From NCBI GenBank assembly GCA_002280875.1, contig NCEV01000031.1, forward strand, positions 1 through 60,400: a stretch of DNA of 60,400 bases. The letters run 5' to 3'. Made by a program: the position numbers and the translations under genes. A model generated the notes under the pieces. It did not search any database. It saw only the letters and a program-made list of their open reading frames with translations, and was not told the origin of the DNA. Below, one piece after another: positions 7,409 through 15,966 of this stretch. Position 1 is the first letter of the stretch. Each line of letters begins with the position of its first letter. Origin of the DNA: Caulobacter sp. 32-67-35 (GTDB lineage Bacteria; Pseudomonadota; Alphaproteobacteria; Caulobacterales; Caulobacteraceae).

Positions 7409-9080
7409 TCAGGTCTGCGGTTTCGGCGACAGACCGCTCCCTTCAGCGACCTTCCAAACGCTCGCTACCAGGCCCTTCTTGCGGCCCGGACCGATGCCCT
7501 CGATCTCGTCGAGCGGGTTCTTCTTCAGATCCATCGAGCGGCGGGTGCGGTGGGCGCCGATGGCGAAGCGGTGGGCCTCGTCGCGCAGGCGCTGGAGGTA
7601 GTAGAGCACCGGCGATTTGGGCTCGAGCATGAACGGCGTCTTGTCGGGCATGAAGAACCGCTCCAGCCCGGCGTCACGGTCCGGACCCTTGGCCACGCCC
7701 ACGACGGCGATGTCGTCGACGCCCAGGTCGGCCATGATCTCCAGCGCTGCGTCCAGCTGGCCCTTGCCGCCGTCGACCAGAACCAGGTCGGGGCGGTTGT
7801 CGCTTTGCCCCTCTTCCTCTTCCTTGACCAGGCGGGCGAAGCGGCGCTTCAGCACCTCCTTCATCATGCCGTAGTCGTCGCCGGGGGTGAGCTCGGTGCT
7901 CTTGATGTTGAACTTGCGGTACTGGCCCTTCATGAAGCCGTCCGGCCCGGCCACGATCATGCCGCCCACGGCGTTGGTCCCCTGGATGTGGCTGTTGTCA
8001 TAGACCTCGATCCGCTCGGGCGGGGCGTCCAGGCCGAAGGCCTCGCACACCCCGGCCAGCAGCTTGGTCTGGGCGCTGCCCTCGGCCATCTTGCGGCCCA
8101 GCGCTTCGCGGGCATTGGTCAGGGCGTGGGCCACCAGGTCGGCCTTCTCGCCGCGCTTGGGCACGCTGATCTCGACCTTGCGACCGCTCTTGAGGGCGAA
8201 AGCCTCGGCCAGCAGGGCGCTTTCGGCGGGCTCGATATTGGCCAGGATCAGGCGCGGGATCGGCTTGTCGTCGTAGAACTGGCCGAGGAAGGCGGTCATC
8301 GCCTGGGCCTCCTCGCTGACCCCTTCTTCTTCCGCCGCGCCGGTGATGCGGGGGAAGTAGGCGCGGTTGCCCCAGTTCTGGCCGGCCCGGAAGAAGAACA
8401 CCTGCACGCAGGCCTGGCCGCCCTCGACGTGCAGGGCCACGACGTCGGCCTCTTCCACGGTCTCGGGATTGATCTGGCTTTCCTGGGCCACGGCCGACAG
8501 GGCGCGGATGCGGTCGCGCAGGCGGGCGGCGCGTTCGAACTCCAGATCCTCGGCGGCGGCTTCCATTTCCTTGGCCATCTGGCCCATCACCGCGCGGGAC
8601 TTGCCCCGTAGGAAAGCCTCGGCCTGGTCGACCAGCGCCTGATAGTCGGGGATGCTGACCAGGCCCGTGCACGGCGCGGCGCAGCGCTTGATCTGGTGCA
8701 GCATGCAGGGCCGGTCGCGGCTCTCATAGACGCTGTCGCTGCACGAGCGCAGCAGGAACGCCTTCTGCAGGGTGTTGAGCGTGCGGTTCACCGCCCAGGC
8801 GCTGGCGAACGGTCCGAAATAGTCGCCCTTGACCGCATGGGCCGTCGACCATGTGGGCGATGCGGTTGGTGTGGAACCGGCCCTGCGCGTACTGGATCAC
8901 CCGCTTCTTCAGGCTCTTGGCCTTGCCGACGTAAAGCACCTCGTCGGCCTCGCCGATCATCCGGTACACGCCCGGCGCATCAGGCAGGCGCGAGACCTCG
9001 TCCTTGATCAGGGCGGCGCCGCGCAGGGCGTTGGCGTCTTGGACGGCGGAGGCGGGGATGTCGTCGTTCACGACGGACAT
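7409..9080 (-). pseudogene. uvrC: uvrC, excinuclease ABC subunit C, internal deletion and frameshift
   Basis: The N-terminal frame (from ATG 9080) carries the first part of the GIY-YIG nuclease: GVYR (37-40), YVGKAKSLKKRV, then [12 protein letters not shown]. At about 8843-8849 the frame changes. In the next frame the sequence resumes at [20 protein letters not shown] and runs to 7409 with the Cys-rich linker, UVR motif ([15 protein letters not shown]), RNase H-like endonuclease domain ([24 protein letters not shown]) and HhH end (GIGPGRKK). Compared with the family, roughly 60 codons are missing, including the helix with the catalytic Glu of the GIY-YIG domain. As written, UvrC stops early; the downstream frame could start only internally (MNRTLN, 8791). 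Real lesion or assembly error is undecided. Confidence 0.9.
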
Positions 9081-9099
9081 ATAGGCGAGTCTGTCGGCG

Positions 9100-9381
9100 T
9101 CAGCGACGTTCCAGGCTGTGATGAACGGTCGCGATGATCACGCGGTCCGGTTCGACGCGATAGCGAATGATGTAGGCGTGCGCGCCGAAAGGCACGTTCA
9201 GCTCGCGGCCCCGATAGTTCACCGCTTGCCGGCCACGTTCGGGAAACTCCCGTAGGGACATCATCGCCTCGAAAGGCAACGGGCCTACCTTCAGAGCCGC
9301 TATTGTGTTTCGTTCCGCCAGCCACGCTTCCAGATAACGGATATCCGCATAGGCGCGGGGCGAGACGAAGACAGGCTTCAT
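9100..9381 (-). CDS. ParE/RelE-superfamily toxin
   Basis: A 93-residue basic protein, MKPVFVSPRAYADIRYLEAW, with the ParE order: helix ADIRYLEAWLAE, FEAMMSLREFPERGRQ, strand RELNVPFGAHAYIIRYRV, and VIIATVHHSLERR at the end. Family members poison gyrase (ParE) or cleave mRNA (RelE); the ERGR and C-terminal HHSLER pattern favours ParE. The antitoxin gene lies 56 bases upstream, an unusually long gap for this family. Its ATG overlaps the stop of a possible 14-codon leader ORF. It ends 19 bases before uvrC, so readthrough into uvrC is likely. Confidence 0.85.
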   Translation of the reverse strand: MKPVFVSPRAYADIRYLEAWLAERNTIAALKVGPLPFEAMMSLREFPERGRQAVNYRGRELNVPFGAHAYIIRYRVEPDRVIIATVHHSLERR

Positions 9382-9422
9382 CGTGGCGGAGGCGGACCGT
9401 CAGGCTTGCCCCAGCCGTTCAT
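9378..9422 (-). CDS. Possible 14-codon leader ORF overlapping the toxin start
   Basis: Between antitoxin and toxin a short frame encodes MNGWGKPDGPPPPR and its TGA overlaps the toxin ATG (ATGA arrangement). Such an overlap would permit translational coupling of the toxin. Only the arrangement is seen; expression is not supported by a clear ribosome site, and chance is possible. Confidence 0.22.
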   Translation of the reverse strand: MNGWGKPDGPPPPR

Positions 9423-9437
9423 CCAGGGCCCCAGTTC

Positions 9438-9629
9438 TTAGAGTGGAATGCCGGTGTTCTCGGCCATTACCGCATCGCAGATCGCATCGACCTCGGTCCA
9501 AACGGTGGCGTCTTCTTCGAGCAGATGAATGGCGAATTCTTCGATGCTCTGGCCCGCCGCTTCGGCGCGCGGCTTCAGCCGCTCGGCGAGTGCGGCGTCG
9601 ATCGTCAGGGTGATGTCACCGTCAGCCAT
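9438..9629 (-). CDS. ParD-like ribbon-helix-helix antitoxin
   Basis: A 63-residue acidic protein. DITLTIDAALAERLKPRAEA is a ribbon-helix-helix DNA-binding fold (strand then helix), followed by GQSIEEFAIHLLEED and a C-terminal toxin-binding tail. It precedes the ParE-like toxin on the same strand, as expected for an autoregulated toxin-antitoxin operon. Family assignment rests on fold pattern and context. Confidence 0.8.
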   Translation of the reverse strand: MADGDITLTIDAALAERLKPRAEAAGQSIEEFAIHLLEEDATVWTEVDAICDAVMAENTGIPL

Positions 9630-9688
9630 GCCTGGATGATCCCTCCAAGCCCGTTTGTCGTCAACCGCGCGGGGTTGTAAGAGGCGGC

Positions 9689-10309
9689 ATGACCACGCGC
9701 CCGCTCTTCGTCACCCCGCTCTACGAAGCCAGCCTCGCCGGCGACAAGGACTTCGAGTCCTTCATCGACGACCTGCACGACGCCTGCATCGCCGTGGCCG
9801 AAGACGACGAGGCGGGGCAGGTCTGGGCCGAGAAGAAGGGCTATCTGGGCTATACCTCCTACGCCTCGCTGGACGACCTGCCGCAGCGCGACAGCCTGTT
9901 CGCGGACCTCAAGAAGAAGCTCGACAAGCACGCCCTGGCCTTTGCCCGCGAGCTGCGCTTCGATCTGGCCGGCGGCAAGCTGGTGATGGACAGCTTCTGG
10001 ATCAACATCCTCGATCCTGGCGGCCAGCACACCGGCCACATCCACCCGCACAGCGTTATTTCGGGCACGGTCTATGTCACCATCCCGGTCGGGGCCTCGG
10101 CCCTGAAGTTCGAGGATCCGCGCCTGCCGATGATGATGGCCGCCCCGACGCGCGACGAAGACGCGCCGGAGGAACTGCGGCCCTTCGTCTATGTCCAGCC
10201 GCAGCCGGGGACAGTGCTGCTATGGGAAAGCTGGCTGCGCCACGAGGTGACGCCGAACCTGGCCGAGGAACAGCGGATCAGCATCAGTTTCAACTACGCC
10301 TGGCGGTAG
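9689..10309 (+). CDS. 2OG-Fe(II) oxygenase family protein (TIGR02466-like)
   Basis: A 206-residue soluble protein with AAGAGGCGG just before its ATG. The segment DSFWINILDPGGQHTGHIHP followed by HSVISGTVYVTIP matches putative 2OG-Fe(II) oxygenases of the TIGR02466 type; His in GHIHPH and in LRHEVTPN, with Arg in QRISISFNYAWR, are the probable iron and 2-oxoglutarate ligands. Family members are mostly uncharacterised, with a jelly-roll fold. It is divergent from the toxin-antitoxin operon and convergent with the next lipoprotein gene. Confidence 0.85.
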   Translation: MTTRPLFVTPLYEASLAGDKDFESFIDDLHDACIAVAEDDEAGQVWAEKKGYLGYTSYASLDDLPQRDSLFADLKKKLDKHALAFARELRFDLAGGKLVMDSFWINILDPGGQHTGHIHPHSVISGTVYVTIPVGASALKFEDPRLPMMMAAPTRDEDAPEELRPFVYVQPQPGTVLLWESWLRHEVTPNLAEEQRISISFNYAWR

Positions 10310-10312
10310 GGT

Positions 10313-10870
10313 CTAGGGCCCGCAGGTCCAGGTTCCGGGGATGACTCGGCTGGCGCCGTCGGCGCGCTGATAGGTCAGGGTTGCGGGGCTGGGCGGAGAT
10401 TCGCCGCCGCCGGTCGCCGGGCCGTCCACGGCAATGAGGATCGTCTTGCCGGCGCCGGTGAAGTTGGCGCCTTTCAGCATGCCGTCGAACCCGCCGGGCG
10501 CGGCGATCCGTTCGACATAACCGGTCACCTTGACCAGCCCCTGGGCCGCGTCCTTCGAGGCGACATTACCTTGCGCGATCAGAAGGGTCTCGCCGTTCGC
10601 CGCGAAGCTGCACGCCAGTTCACCCTGGATCGGGTTGGCCTGCATGTCGGCCGAGGTCAGGGCCGAGAGCTGGATCTGGGACCCGTCGCCGCCAAGGGTT
10701 TGCTCGGGCGGCATGGGCGCGGGGGCCGGCGCTGGCGCGGCGGGCGTGCGGGTTTCCGACCCGACGGCGGGCGGCGGCGGCGGGTTCTGGACGTTCTGAT
10801 CGGAACAGGCGGAAAGGGCCAAGGTCGCGGCGGCGAACGCCCAGACCATGGCGTGGTGGGTTCGGCTCAT
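10313..10870 (-). CDS. Putative lipoprotein of unknown function
   Basis: A 185-residue protein with a signal peptide and lipobox LSAC (Cys22), a proline/alanine-rich linker (PAAPAPAPAPMPPE) of about 25 residues, and a compact domain with two further cysteines (GELACSFAA and GTWTCGP) likely to form a disulfide. The linker suggests a globular domain held away from the membrane. No named family recognised. It converges with the oxygenase gene three bases away. Confidence 0.72.
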   Translation of the reverse strand: MSRTHHAMVWAFAAATLALSACSDQNVQNPPPPPAVGSETRTPAAPAPAPAPMPPEQTLGGDGSQIQLSALTSADMQANPIQGELACSFAANGETLLIAQGNVASKDAAQGLVKVTGYVERIAAPGGFDGMLKGANFTGAGKTILIAVDGPATGGGESPPSPATLTYQRADGASRVIPGTWTCGP

Positions 10871-10934
10871 GGCGTGTCCTGTTCCTCTGGCTTCAGCATG
10901 ACGCCTGAGGGCGCGGCCGGTTCCGAAAAAAAGC

Positions 10935-11564
10935 CTACGCCACCGCCGGTTCAGCCGCCACCCGCACCCGCCAGCCCCGCTCCAGCGTCCAGGCGGCGAT
11001 GCCCAGCCATAGCAGACCCAGGAAGGCGTGACCGCGCTGCCAGTAGCCGACGTCGTAACCCGTTCGCACGTTCCAGACGCCCGTCAGCAGGGCGAAGACC
11101 AGCAGCAGGCCAAAGAACCAGCCCAGCGAGAACTGCGCCAGCCGCCTGTGGCCTGGCGCGCCCCACAGGGCCCAGGCGGTGAACAGCGGGGCGAACTGGA
11201 TGGCCAGGGCCACCCCGCAGGCGCGGTGCATCTCGTCGGGCCAGTGGAAGAGGCCGGCGAAGATCGCGCCCAGACCGGTCAGGGCCACCCACAGGCCTGC
11301 AAAGGCCGAGACCGTGCGACGGCCGCCAGCATGTTCCAGAGCGTGGGTGAAGCCAGCGCCGGCGAACAGGCCGGCGATGCCCGCCAGAACCATGCCGGCA
11401 TTGAAGATCAGCGGGGTCGGGGCTTCGGGTCCGCCCAGCTCGCTGATGAACTGCGCGCCAGGATCGAAACCGGGAAAAAGCTGCTGGGCCAGCCACACGT
11501 CGAACACCATGATCACCGGCGTGATCACGCCGATCTTCAGGAAGACGCTGATACGGACAGACAC
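10935..11564 (-). CDS. DUF998 integral membrane protein
   Basis: A 209-residue protein with about six hydrophobic helices. The motifs FISELGGPEAPTPLIFNAGM, GLFHWPDEMH and a polar H at GHAFLGLLWLG fit the DUF998 family of six-helix membrane proteins, whose function is unknown. It starts MSVRISVFLKIG at 11564 and lies alone between a lipoprotein gene and the M28 peptidase, both on the same strand. Confidence 0.8.
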   Translation of the reverse strand: MSVRISVFLKIGVITPVIMVFDVWLAQQLFPGFDPGAQFISELGGPEAPTPLIFNAGMVLAGIAGLFAGAGFTHALEHAGGRRTVSAFAGLWVALTGLGAIFAGLFHWPDEMHRACGVALAIQFAPLFTAWALWGAPGHRRLAQFSLGWFFGLLLVFALLTGVWNVRTGYDVGYWQRGHAFLGLLWLGIAAWTLERGWRVRVAAEPAVA

Positions 11565-11646
11565 AGGACGGCGAGCCTTAAAAAAACAGTGAGGGCGGCA
11601 GAATCCCTTCTGCCGCCCCCTTGGTCAATGCCGGTCTTGCCGGATG

Positions 11647-13314
11647 TTACTTCGCGGTCGAGGGGTGACCCGCCGGCGCGAACTGCCCGCCAAAGAAGTC
11701 GCCCGCTTTCCACATCGGACGGTCCTTGGCGTCAGCCAGTTCGCGCGCGATCTCGTAATTGACCTGGGCGAACTTGGCGGCCGCGACATAGTCGATCGGC
11801 AGGTTCAGATCGTCGCTGGGCTTGTGATAGTGGGTGGACAGGAAGTCCTTGAAGCCCTTCTCGCCGCCATTCTGGAAGCCGGTCATCAGGAACACCGACG
11901 GCACGCCCTGCTCAACGAAGCGATAGTGGTCGCTGCGGGTGAACAGGCCTTCTTCCGGCATCGGGTCGCCCGACAGGGCGATGCCCGCCCGGCCCGCAGC
12001 CCTGGCCACCGCCGGACCCAGGGTCGAGCGGTCGGCGCCAAACGCGATCACGTCGGTAAACGGATAGAGCAGGACCGGCATGTCCAGGTTCACATTGGCG
12101 GCGATATCGGCCTTCTGCACGGTCGGATTGTTGGCGAAGTATTCCGAGCCGACCAGGCCCTTTTCCTCGGCCGTCACCGCCACCAGCAGGATGGTGCGCT
12201 TGGGCTTGGTCTTGGCGTCCCTGAAGCCGCGCGCCACCTCGAGCAGCGTGGCGATGCCCGAGGCATTGTCCAGGGCGCCGTTGTTGATCTTGTCCGGACC
12301 CTTGCCGTGATCATTGACACCGGTGTGGTCCAGGTGGGCGGTGAGGATGATGGTCTGGGCCTTCAGCGCGGGATCGGAGCCTTCGATCACGCCGACGACA
12401 TTGCTGCTCTCGCGCTTCTCGATTTCGCTCTTCAGGGCGACAGCGGCCTTGAACGGCAGGTCGAAGCCCTTCACCGCGCCTTCGGGCGTTTCAGCGGCGG
12501 CGAGCACCGCGTCCAGGGCGACGGGCGCGCCAGCAAAGAGCTTGGCCGCGCCCTTGGGGCTGATCGAGGCCAGGGTGGGGGCCGAGACGCCGCGCACATA
12601 GCCCACGTCCTGGGCGTCGCGCCACGTCATCCGCCATTCGCTGTAGTAGGCCACGCCGCGTTCGAACGGCCGGCGCTTTTCCGAGCTGGTGGTGCCCATG
12701 ACGATCACGCCGACGGCGCCGCGCTTGGCGGCCTCGGCGCGCTTGACGGTGAGGTTGCCGTAGTGGGCGCGCTCTTCGGTCTGGAGCGAGGAGGGCGCGC
12801 CGGTCAGCAGGACGACGATCTTGCCCTTTACGTCCAGGCCCGCGTAATCGTCGCGGTTCATGCCGGGCGCGACGACGCCATAGCCGACGAAGACCAGCGG
12901 GGCGCTGACCGCTACCTCGGTCGCCTGGGCCTGGGCGCTGGGCAGATAGTCTTCGCCAAACTTCAGGGCGATGGCCTGGCCGTCGGCGCCGGTGACGCTG
13001 AAGGCGCCTTCCGAGGCGTTCTTGAAGGCCAGCAGCGGCACGCGCTGAAGGTACGAGCCGTTGCCGCCGCCGGGCTTCACGCCCAGCTGTGCGTACTGGG
13101 AGGCGACGTAGTTGGCGGCGATGTCATAGCCGCGCGTCCCGGCCTCGCGGCCTTCCAGCAGGTCGTCGGCCAGGAAGGCCATATGAGCGCGGATATTGTC
13201 TGGCGACGGAGAGAAGCTGGCCGCAGGGGTCTTGGCCTTGGGGGCGGCCAGAACAGGTTGGGCGACCATGAGCAGGGCGGCGCTGAGAAGAGCGGCGCGG
13301 CGCGAAAAAGACAT
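11647..13314 (-). CDS. Secreted M28-family zinc metallopeptidase with PA domain
   Basis: The protein has 555 residues from ATG 13314 (GGAG nine bases upstream; a TTG codon directly before is not needed). A signal peptide (SFSRRAALLSAALLMVAQPVLA) leads to a PA (protease-associated) insert at about 130-260 (VGYGVVAPGMNRDDYAGLDV). The co-catalytic zinc ligands of M28 aminopeptidases are visible: H in LTAHLDHTG, D in NNGALDNASG, EE in TAEEKGLVGSEY, D in VNLDMPVLL, H in SDHYRFVEQGVP. It probably trims N-terminal residues from peptides in the periplasm or outside the cell. Confidence 0.92.
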   Translation of the reverse strand: MSFSRRAALLSAALLMVAQPVLAAPKAKTPAASFSPSPDNIRAHMAFLADDLLEGREAGTRGYDIAANYVASQYAQLGVKPGGGNGSYLQRVPLLAFKNASEGAFSVTGADGQAIALKFGEDYLPSAQAQATEVAVSAPLVFVGYGVVAPGMNRDDYAGLDVKGKIVVLLTGAPSSLQTEERAHYGNLTVKRAEAAKRGAVGVIVMGTTSSEKRRPFERGVAYYSEWRMTWRDAQDVGYVRGVSAPTLASISPKGAAKLFAGAPVALDAVLAAAETPEGAVKGFDLPFKAAVALKSEIEKRESSNVVGVIEGSDPALKAQTIILTAHLDHTGVNDHGKGPDKINNGALDNASGIATLLEVARGFRDAKTKPKRTILLVAVTAEEKGLVGSEYFANNPTVQKADIAANVNLDMPVLLYPFTDVIAFGADRSTLGPAVARAAGRAGIALSGDPMPEEGLFTRSDHYRFVEQGVPSVFLMTGFQNGGEKGFKDFLSTHYHKPSDDLNLPIDYVAAAKFAQVNYEIARELADAKDRPMWKAGDFFGGQFAPAGHPSTAK

Positions 13315-13544
13315 CAAGCAAGCTCCAGGGCGGGTCTGGCCCGCGAAAGGCGTGAACCTTGGCCAGCCTTGCGCGGCTTGTCGAGGTTGGCCGACCTGAA
13401 CGTTTTGTAATCTTTGCTGGTTTGGGGCCGGTTTGGCCCCGGTTTTCCCTGCCTGACATGGCTGATGCGGTGTTCACCTTTCTTTTACGCGAGGGCTTAA
13501 CCGAAGGCGTGGGAAGACGGGGCGTACTGAAGGAACCGCCTCCC

Positions 13545-13766
13545 ATGCAGGCTCTCTCCATCGCCGCCGCCGGCATGACCGCCGCCGCCCACCGCCTCAC
13601 CGAAAGCGCCCAGCGCACGGCGACGTGGAGCGCGCGCGAGATCGACACCGATCTGACCAAGGAAGCCGTCGAGCAGGTCTCGGCCAAGAATGACTTCGCC
13701 GCCAACGTCGCGGTCGCCAGGACCGCCGACGAAATGACCGGCGCGCTGCTGGACATGAAGGTCTAG
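13545..13766 (+). CDS. Small flagellar basal-body rod-like protein
   Basis: A 73-residue protein from ATG 13545 with AAGGA upstream. The N-terminus MQALSIAAAGMTAAAHRL resembles rod/hook N-termini (short helix that begins FlgB/FlgC/FlgG) and the end DLTKEAVEQVSAKNDFAANV with VARTADEMTGALLDMKV resembles their conserved C-terminal helix. The central domains are absent, so it is a miniature consisting of just the two D0 coiled-coil helices. Similar small proteins are annotated as FlgC-like in alphaproteobacteria. A role in the flagellum is inference. Strong hairpins follow. Confidence 0.62.
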   Translation: MQALSIAAAGMTAAAHRLTESAQRTATWSAREIDTDLTKEAVEQVSAKNDFAANVAVARTADEMTGALLDMKV

Positions 13767-13777
13767 CGCGCCGCCTT

Positions 13778-13870
13778 CCAGACGCCCCGCCCGCTTCCCC
13801 CCAGCGGAAGGGCGTCTGGCTGCCGCTCCCCGGGTCTCCGTCCCAAGTTCACCCGGGGAGCGGCTTGACC
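13778..13870 (+). terminator. Two strong hairpins, probable terminator
   Basis: Stem CCAGACGCC (13778-13786) pairs with 13811-13819, and stem GCCGCTCCCCGGGT (13822-13835) pairs perfectly over 14 bp with 13851-13864, followed by TTGACCTTTT. This ends the small rod-like gene's transcript just before the next gene's ribosome site. Confidence 0.6.
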
Positions 13871-13931
13871 TTTTCCCGCTTCGGGCGTGATCGTTCCACT
13901 CAAGCTTGCGGGCCTTGAGGGGGAACAGGAC

Positions 13932-14945
13932 ATGTTCAGGTGCGTACTCGCGGTCGCCGTGGCGGCCGGATTGTTGCTGGGCGGCGCGGCCCAGGCGGCC
14001 CAGGCCGCCGATAGCGTCGAGGCCATGATGGCCCGCATCGAGAAGCTCAAGCTCCAGGGTCGCAAGGGCGAAAGCCTGCTGCGGCCAGGCTATGCGGTCG
14101 GCGAATATACCGGCGGGGCGACCGTGCGCTCCAAGAACGCCAGCGCCGGCTTCAACGACTCCAAGGTCTATTCGAAAGACCAGATGAGCGCCGACTTCAC
14201 CGTCACCGCGCCCGGCTTCGCCACGCCCGTCACCGGCTCGTGCTCGGGCGGCCAGGGCAGGATCGCCCTGGGCTGGATCACCTTCGACAAGGATGACCTG
14301 GCCTATGTCTGCGACTATCGACGCGGCGAGACGCCCATCAAGGCCAACCTGACGCTGGCTATGTCGAAGCGGAAAGGCCTGGCCGGCATGACCGCGCCGC
14401 AGCGGGCCGGCGAGTTCCGCTATGACGGCGTCACCCTGCGCGTTCGCACCCAGCGGGTCGGCGGCATGCCGATCGGCGGGGGCGGGGCCCTGGGCTACGT
14501 CTTCAGCCGCGACGGCGTCGACATCGGCGGCGTCAGCCTGAGCGGCCTGGCGCCGACCTTCTATCTGCCGCCCAAGGGCTCGCCCGATCGCGACGCGGCG
14601 GCGGTGCTGGCGCTGAGGAGCAAGGCCCCCGACACGGCGATCAAGACGGTCAGGACGGACTGGTCCCAGGTGGTGCTGGTCTGCCGCAAATGTTCGAAGA
14701 AGCTGGACGGCGGCTTTGGCGAGGATGGCGACCAGAGCCTGCGCAAGGCCCTGCGGCGCGCGGCCGGCGGCGGCAAGGGTCGCAAGGCCAGCATCGGCGT
14801 CATCGAGGTGGGCTGTTTCGACCTTTGCCCCAGGAACGCGGTGGTGGCCGCCAACGCCTCGACGCCGGGCCAGTGGCTGGTCGTGCCGCGCGGAACGCCG
14901 ATCGCTGCCGTGAGCGAGCAGCTTGGACTGATGGCGCCGGCCTAG
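13932..14945 (+). CDS. Secreted protein with C-terminal ferredoxin-like four-cysteine domain
   Basis: A 337-residue protein; ATG 13932 follows GGAACAGGA. Residues 1-26 are a signal peptide (CVLAVAVAAGLLLGGAAQA). Residues 27-235 form an unrecognised domain with Cys104 and Cys127. From ~243 the sequence looks like a thioredoxin-like [2Fe-2S] ferredoxin: VVLVCRKCSKKL (Cys251, Cys254), then VIEVGCFDLCPRNAV (Cys295, Cys299). Such domains are normally cytoplasmic; here one is fused to an exported region. The TAG stop is supplied by the palindromic repeat that follows. The fold call is inference from cysteine spacing and flanking motifs. Confidence 0.7.
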   Translation: MFRCVLAVAVAAGLLLGGAAQAAQAADSVEAMMARIEKLKLQGRKGESLLRPGYAVGEYTGGATVRSKNASAGFNDSKVYSKDQMSADFTVTAPGFATPVTGSCSGGQGRIALGWITFDKDDLAYVCDYRRGETPIKANLTLAMSKRKGLAGMTAPQRAGEFRYDGVTLRVRTQRVGGMPIGGGGALGYVFSRDGVDIGGVSLSGLAPTFYLPPKGSPDRDAAAVLALRSKAPDTAIKTVRTDWSQVVLVCRKCSKKLDGGFGEDGDQSLRKALRRAAGGGKGRKASIGVIEVGCFDLCPRNAVVAANASTPGQWLVVPRGTPIAAVSEQLGLMAPA

Positions 14946-15056
14946 AGCCCTTTCCGACCTGATGGCTTCATCAGGGTCGGGCGAAAAGGGCTCTAAATCA
15001 AAAGTTTAGAGCATTTTTCGATCCGATAACCGTTTCATACCTATCAGAAAATGCTC
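14943..15056. repeat. Intergenic palindromic repeat pair (GAGC...GCTC type)
   Basis: Two adjacent fold-back units. The first pairs TAGAGCCCTTT (14943-14953) with AAAGGGCTCTA (14985-14995), with an inner near-complementary CCGACCTGATG/CATCAGGGTCGG stem. The second pairs GAGCATTTT with AAAATGCTC (about 15010-15056). A related element occurs at 33628-33732. The first bases are the TAG stop of the upstream gene. Confidence 0.8.
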
Positions 15057-15274
15057 CAGCGCCAGCGGCGCTTTCGGGCCTGGGCTTCGGCCTGGACGTC
15101 CAGCGGGGCGCCGTCGATCATCGCATCCACCAGATCGAGCACGGCGGCGTCCAGTTGGCCATCGACATAGGCGCCCAGCCGGGGAAGCAGGTCGAGCAGG
15201 GCGGTCTGAAACGTATCCAAGGTCGCTGCCGTCGCCCGATCCCGCCGGGGCGATGGTGCCCGTCGAGGTGTCAA
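15044..15274 (-). CDS. Hypothetical short protein ending in a palindromic repeat
   Basis: A possible 76-residue protein from TTG 15274: helical middle (TFQTALLDLLPRLGAYVDGQ) and a basic aromatic end, RKRRWRWSIF. Third-codon-position GC is high through most of it, favouring coding, but no ribosome site precedes the TTG and the region upstream is AT-rich. The last codons and stop come from the repeat at 14943-15056. No family recognised. Confidence 0.4.
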   Translation of the reverse strand: MTPRRAPSPRRDRATAATLDTFQTALLDLLPRLGAYVDGQLDAAVLDLVDAMIDGAPLDVQAEAQARKRRWRWSIF

Positions 15275-15450
15275 AAATTAAATCGAGGTCATGAAGACCT
15301 TGTAAGTTGAGGCACAGCGGCCCGCCGAATAAATCCCCCGACCTCGGCGCGATAACGTCGATATTTCATCAGCACGGCGAGTCTAACACAAGGCGCGCGG
15401 CAGAGGTCGCGCGCGTACAGTTCAACTACGCCTCATTCGGAGGTATTCTC

Positions 15451-15957
15451 ATGATCCATCACCTGTCCGTTAGTGCGGCGGACCCTCAAGGCGTCGGCGA
15501 ATTCTTCGCTGATCTCATGAACGGCGTCGTCGTCGATTTTCCGCCCAATCCGGGTAGCTGCATGGTGTTCAAGGCCGACGGTCTGGGCACGGCCATCGAG
15601 ATCTATCCGGCCGGCAGCGTCATGGAGCGCAATGGCGAGCCCGGCGCGATCTTTGTGCGCCAGCCGGACGGCGCCGACCGCCGCTCGCCCACCCACTTCG
15701 CCCTGAGTGTGGAGATGAGCCCGGACGAGGTCCTCGCCCGCGCCGCCGCCAAAGGCTGGGACGCCTTTGTCTGCGATCGGGGCGGCCACTTCCATGTGGT
15801 CGAGGTGTGGATCGAGAACAACTGGCTGGTCGAGTTGCTGCCGCCAGCGTTCGCGGCCGAGTATCTGGGCTTCGCCAATGAGGTCTCGACCATGTCCGAC
15901 CCCAATGCGGCGCTGGACTCGCACCAGCCGCAGGCCAAGACGCTGGAACCGGCCTGA
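15451..15957 (+). CDS. VOC-superfamily (glyoxalase/dioxygenase fold) protein
   Basis: Translation starts at ATG 15451 with GGAGG eight bases before it, giving 168 residues. MIHHLSVSAADPQGVGEFF is a typical VOC beta-strand/helix opening with a candidate metal-binding His; the second half (SPTHFALSVEMSPDEVLARA, then VVEVWIENNWLVELLPP) forms the paired module with a Glu candidate ligand. The reaction is not predictable. It ends at a bidirectional terminator shared with rpoD. Confidence 0.78.
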   Translation: MIHHLSVSAADPQGVGEFFADLMNGVVVDFPPNPGSCMVFKADGLGTAIEIYPAGSVMERNGEPGAIFVRQPDGADRRSPTHFALSVEMSPDEVLARAAAKGWDAFVCDRGGHFHVVEVWIENNWLVELLPPAFAAEYLGFANEVSTMSDPNAALDSHQPQAKTLEPA

Positions 15958-15966
15958 GGTCAGAAA

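Noticed and set aside
11644-13410. A 588-codon plus-strand frame over the M28 peptidase
   Set aside because: Antisense to an intact enzyme with signal peptide and zinc ligands.
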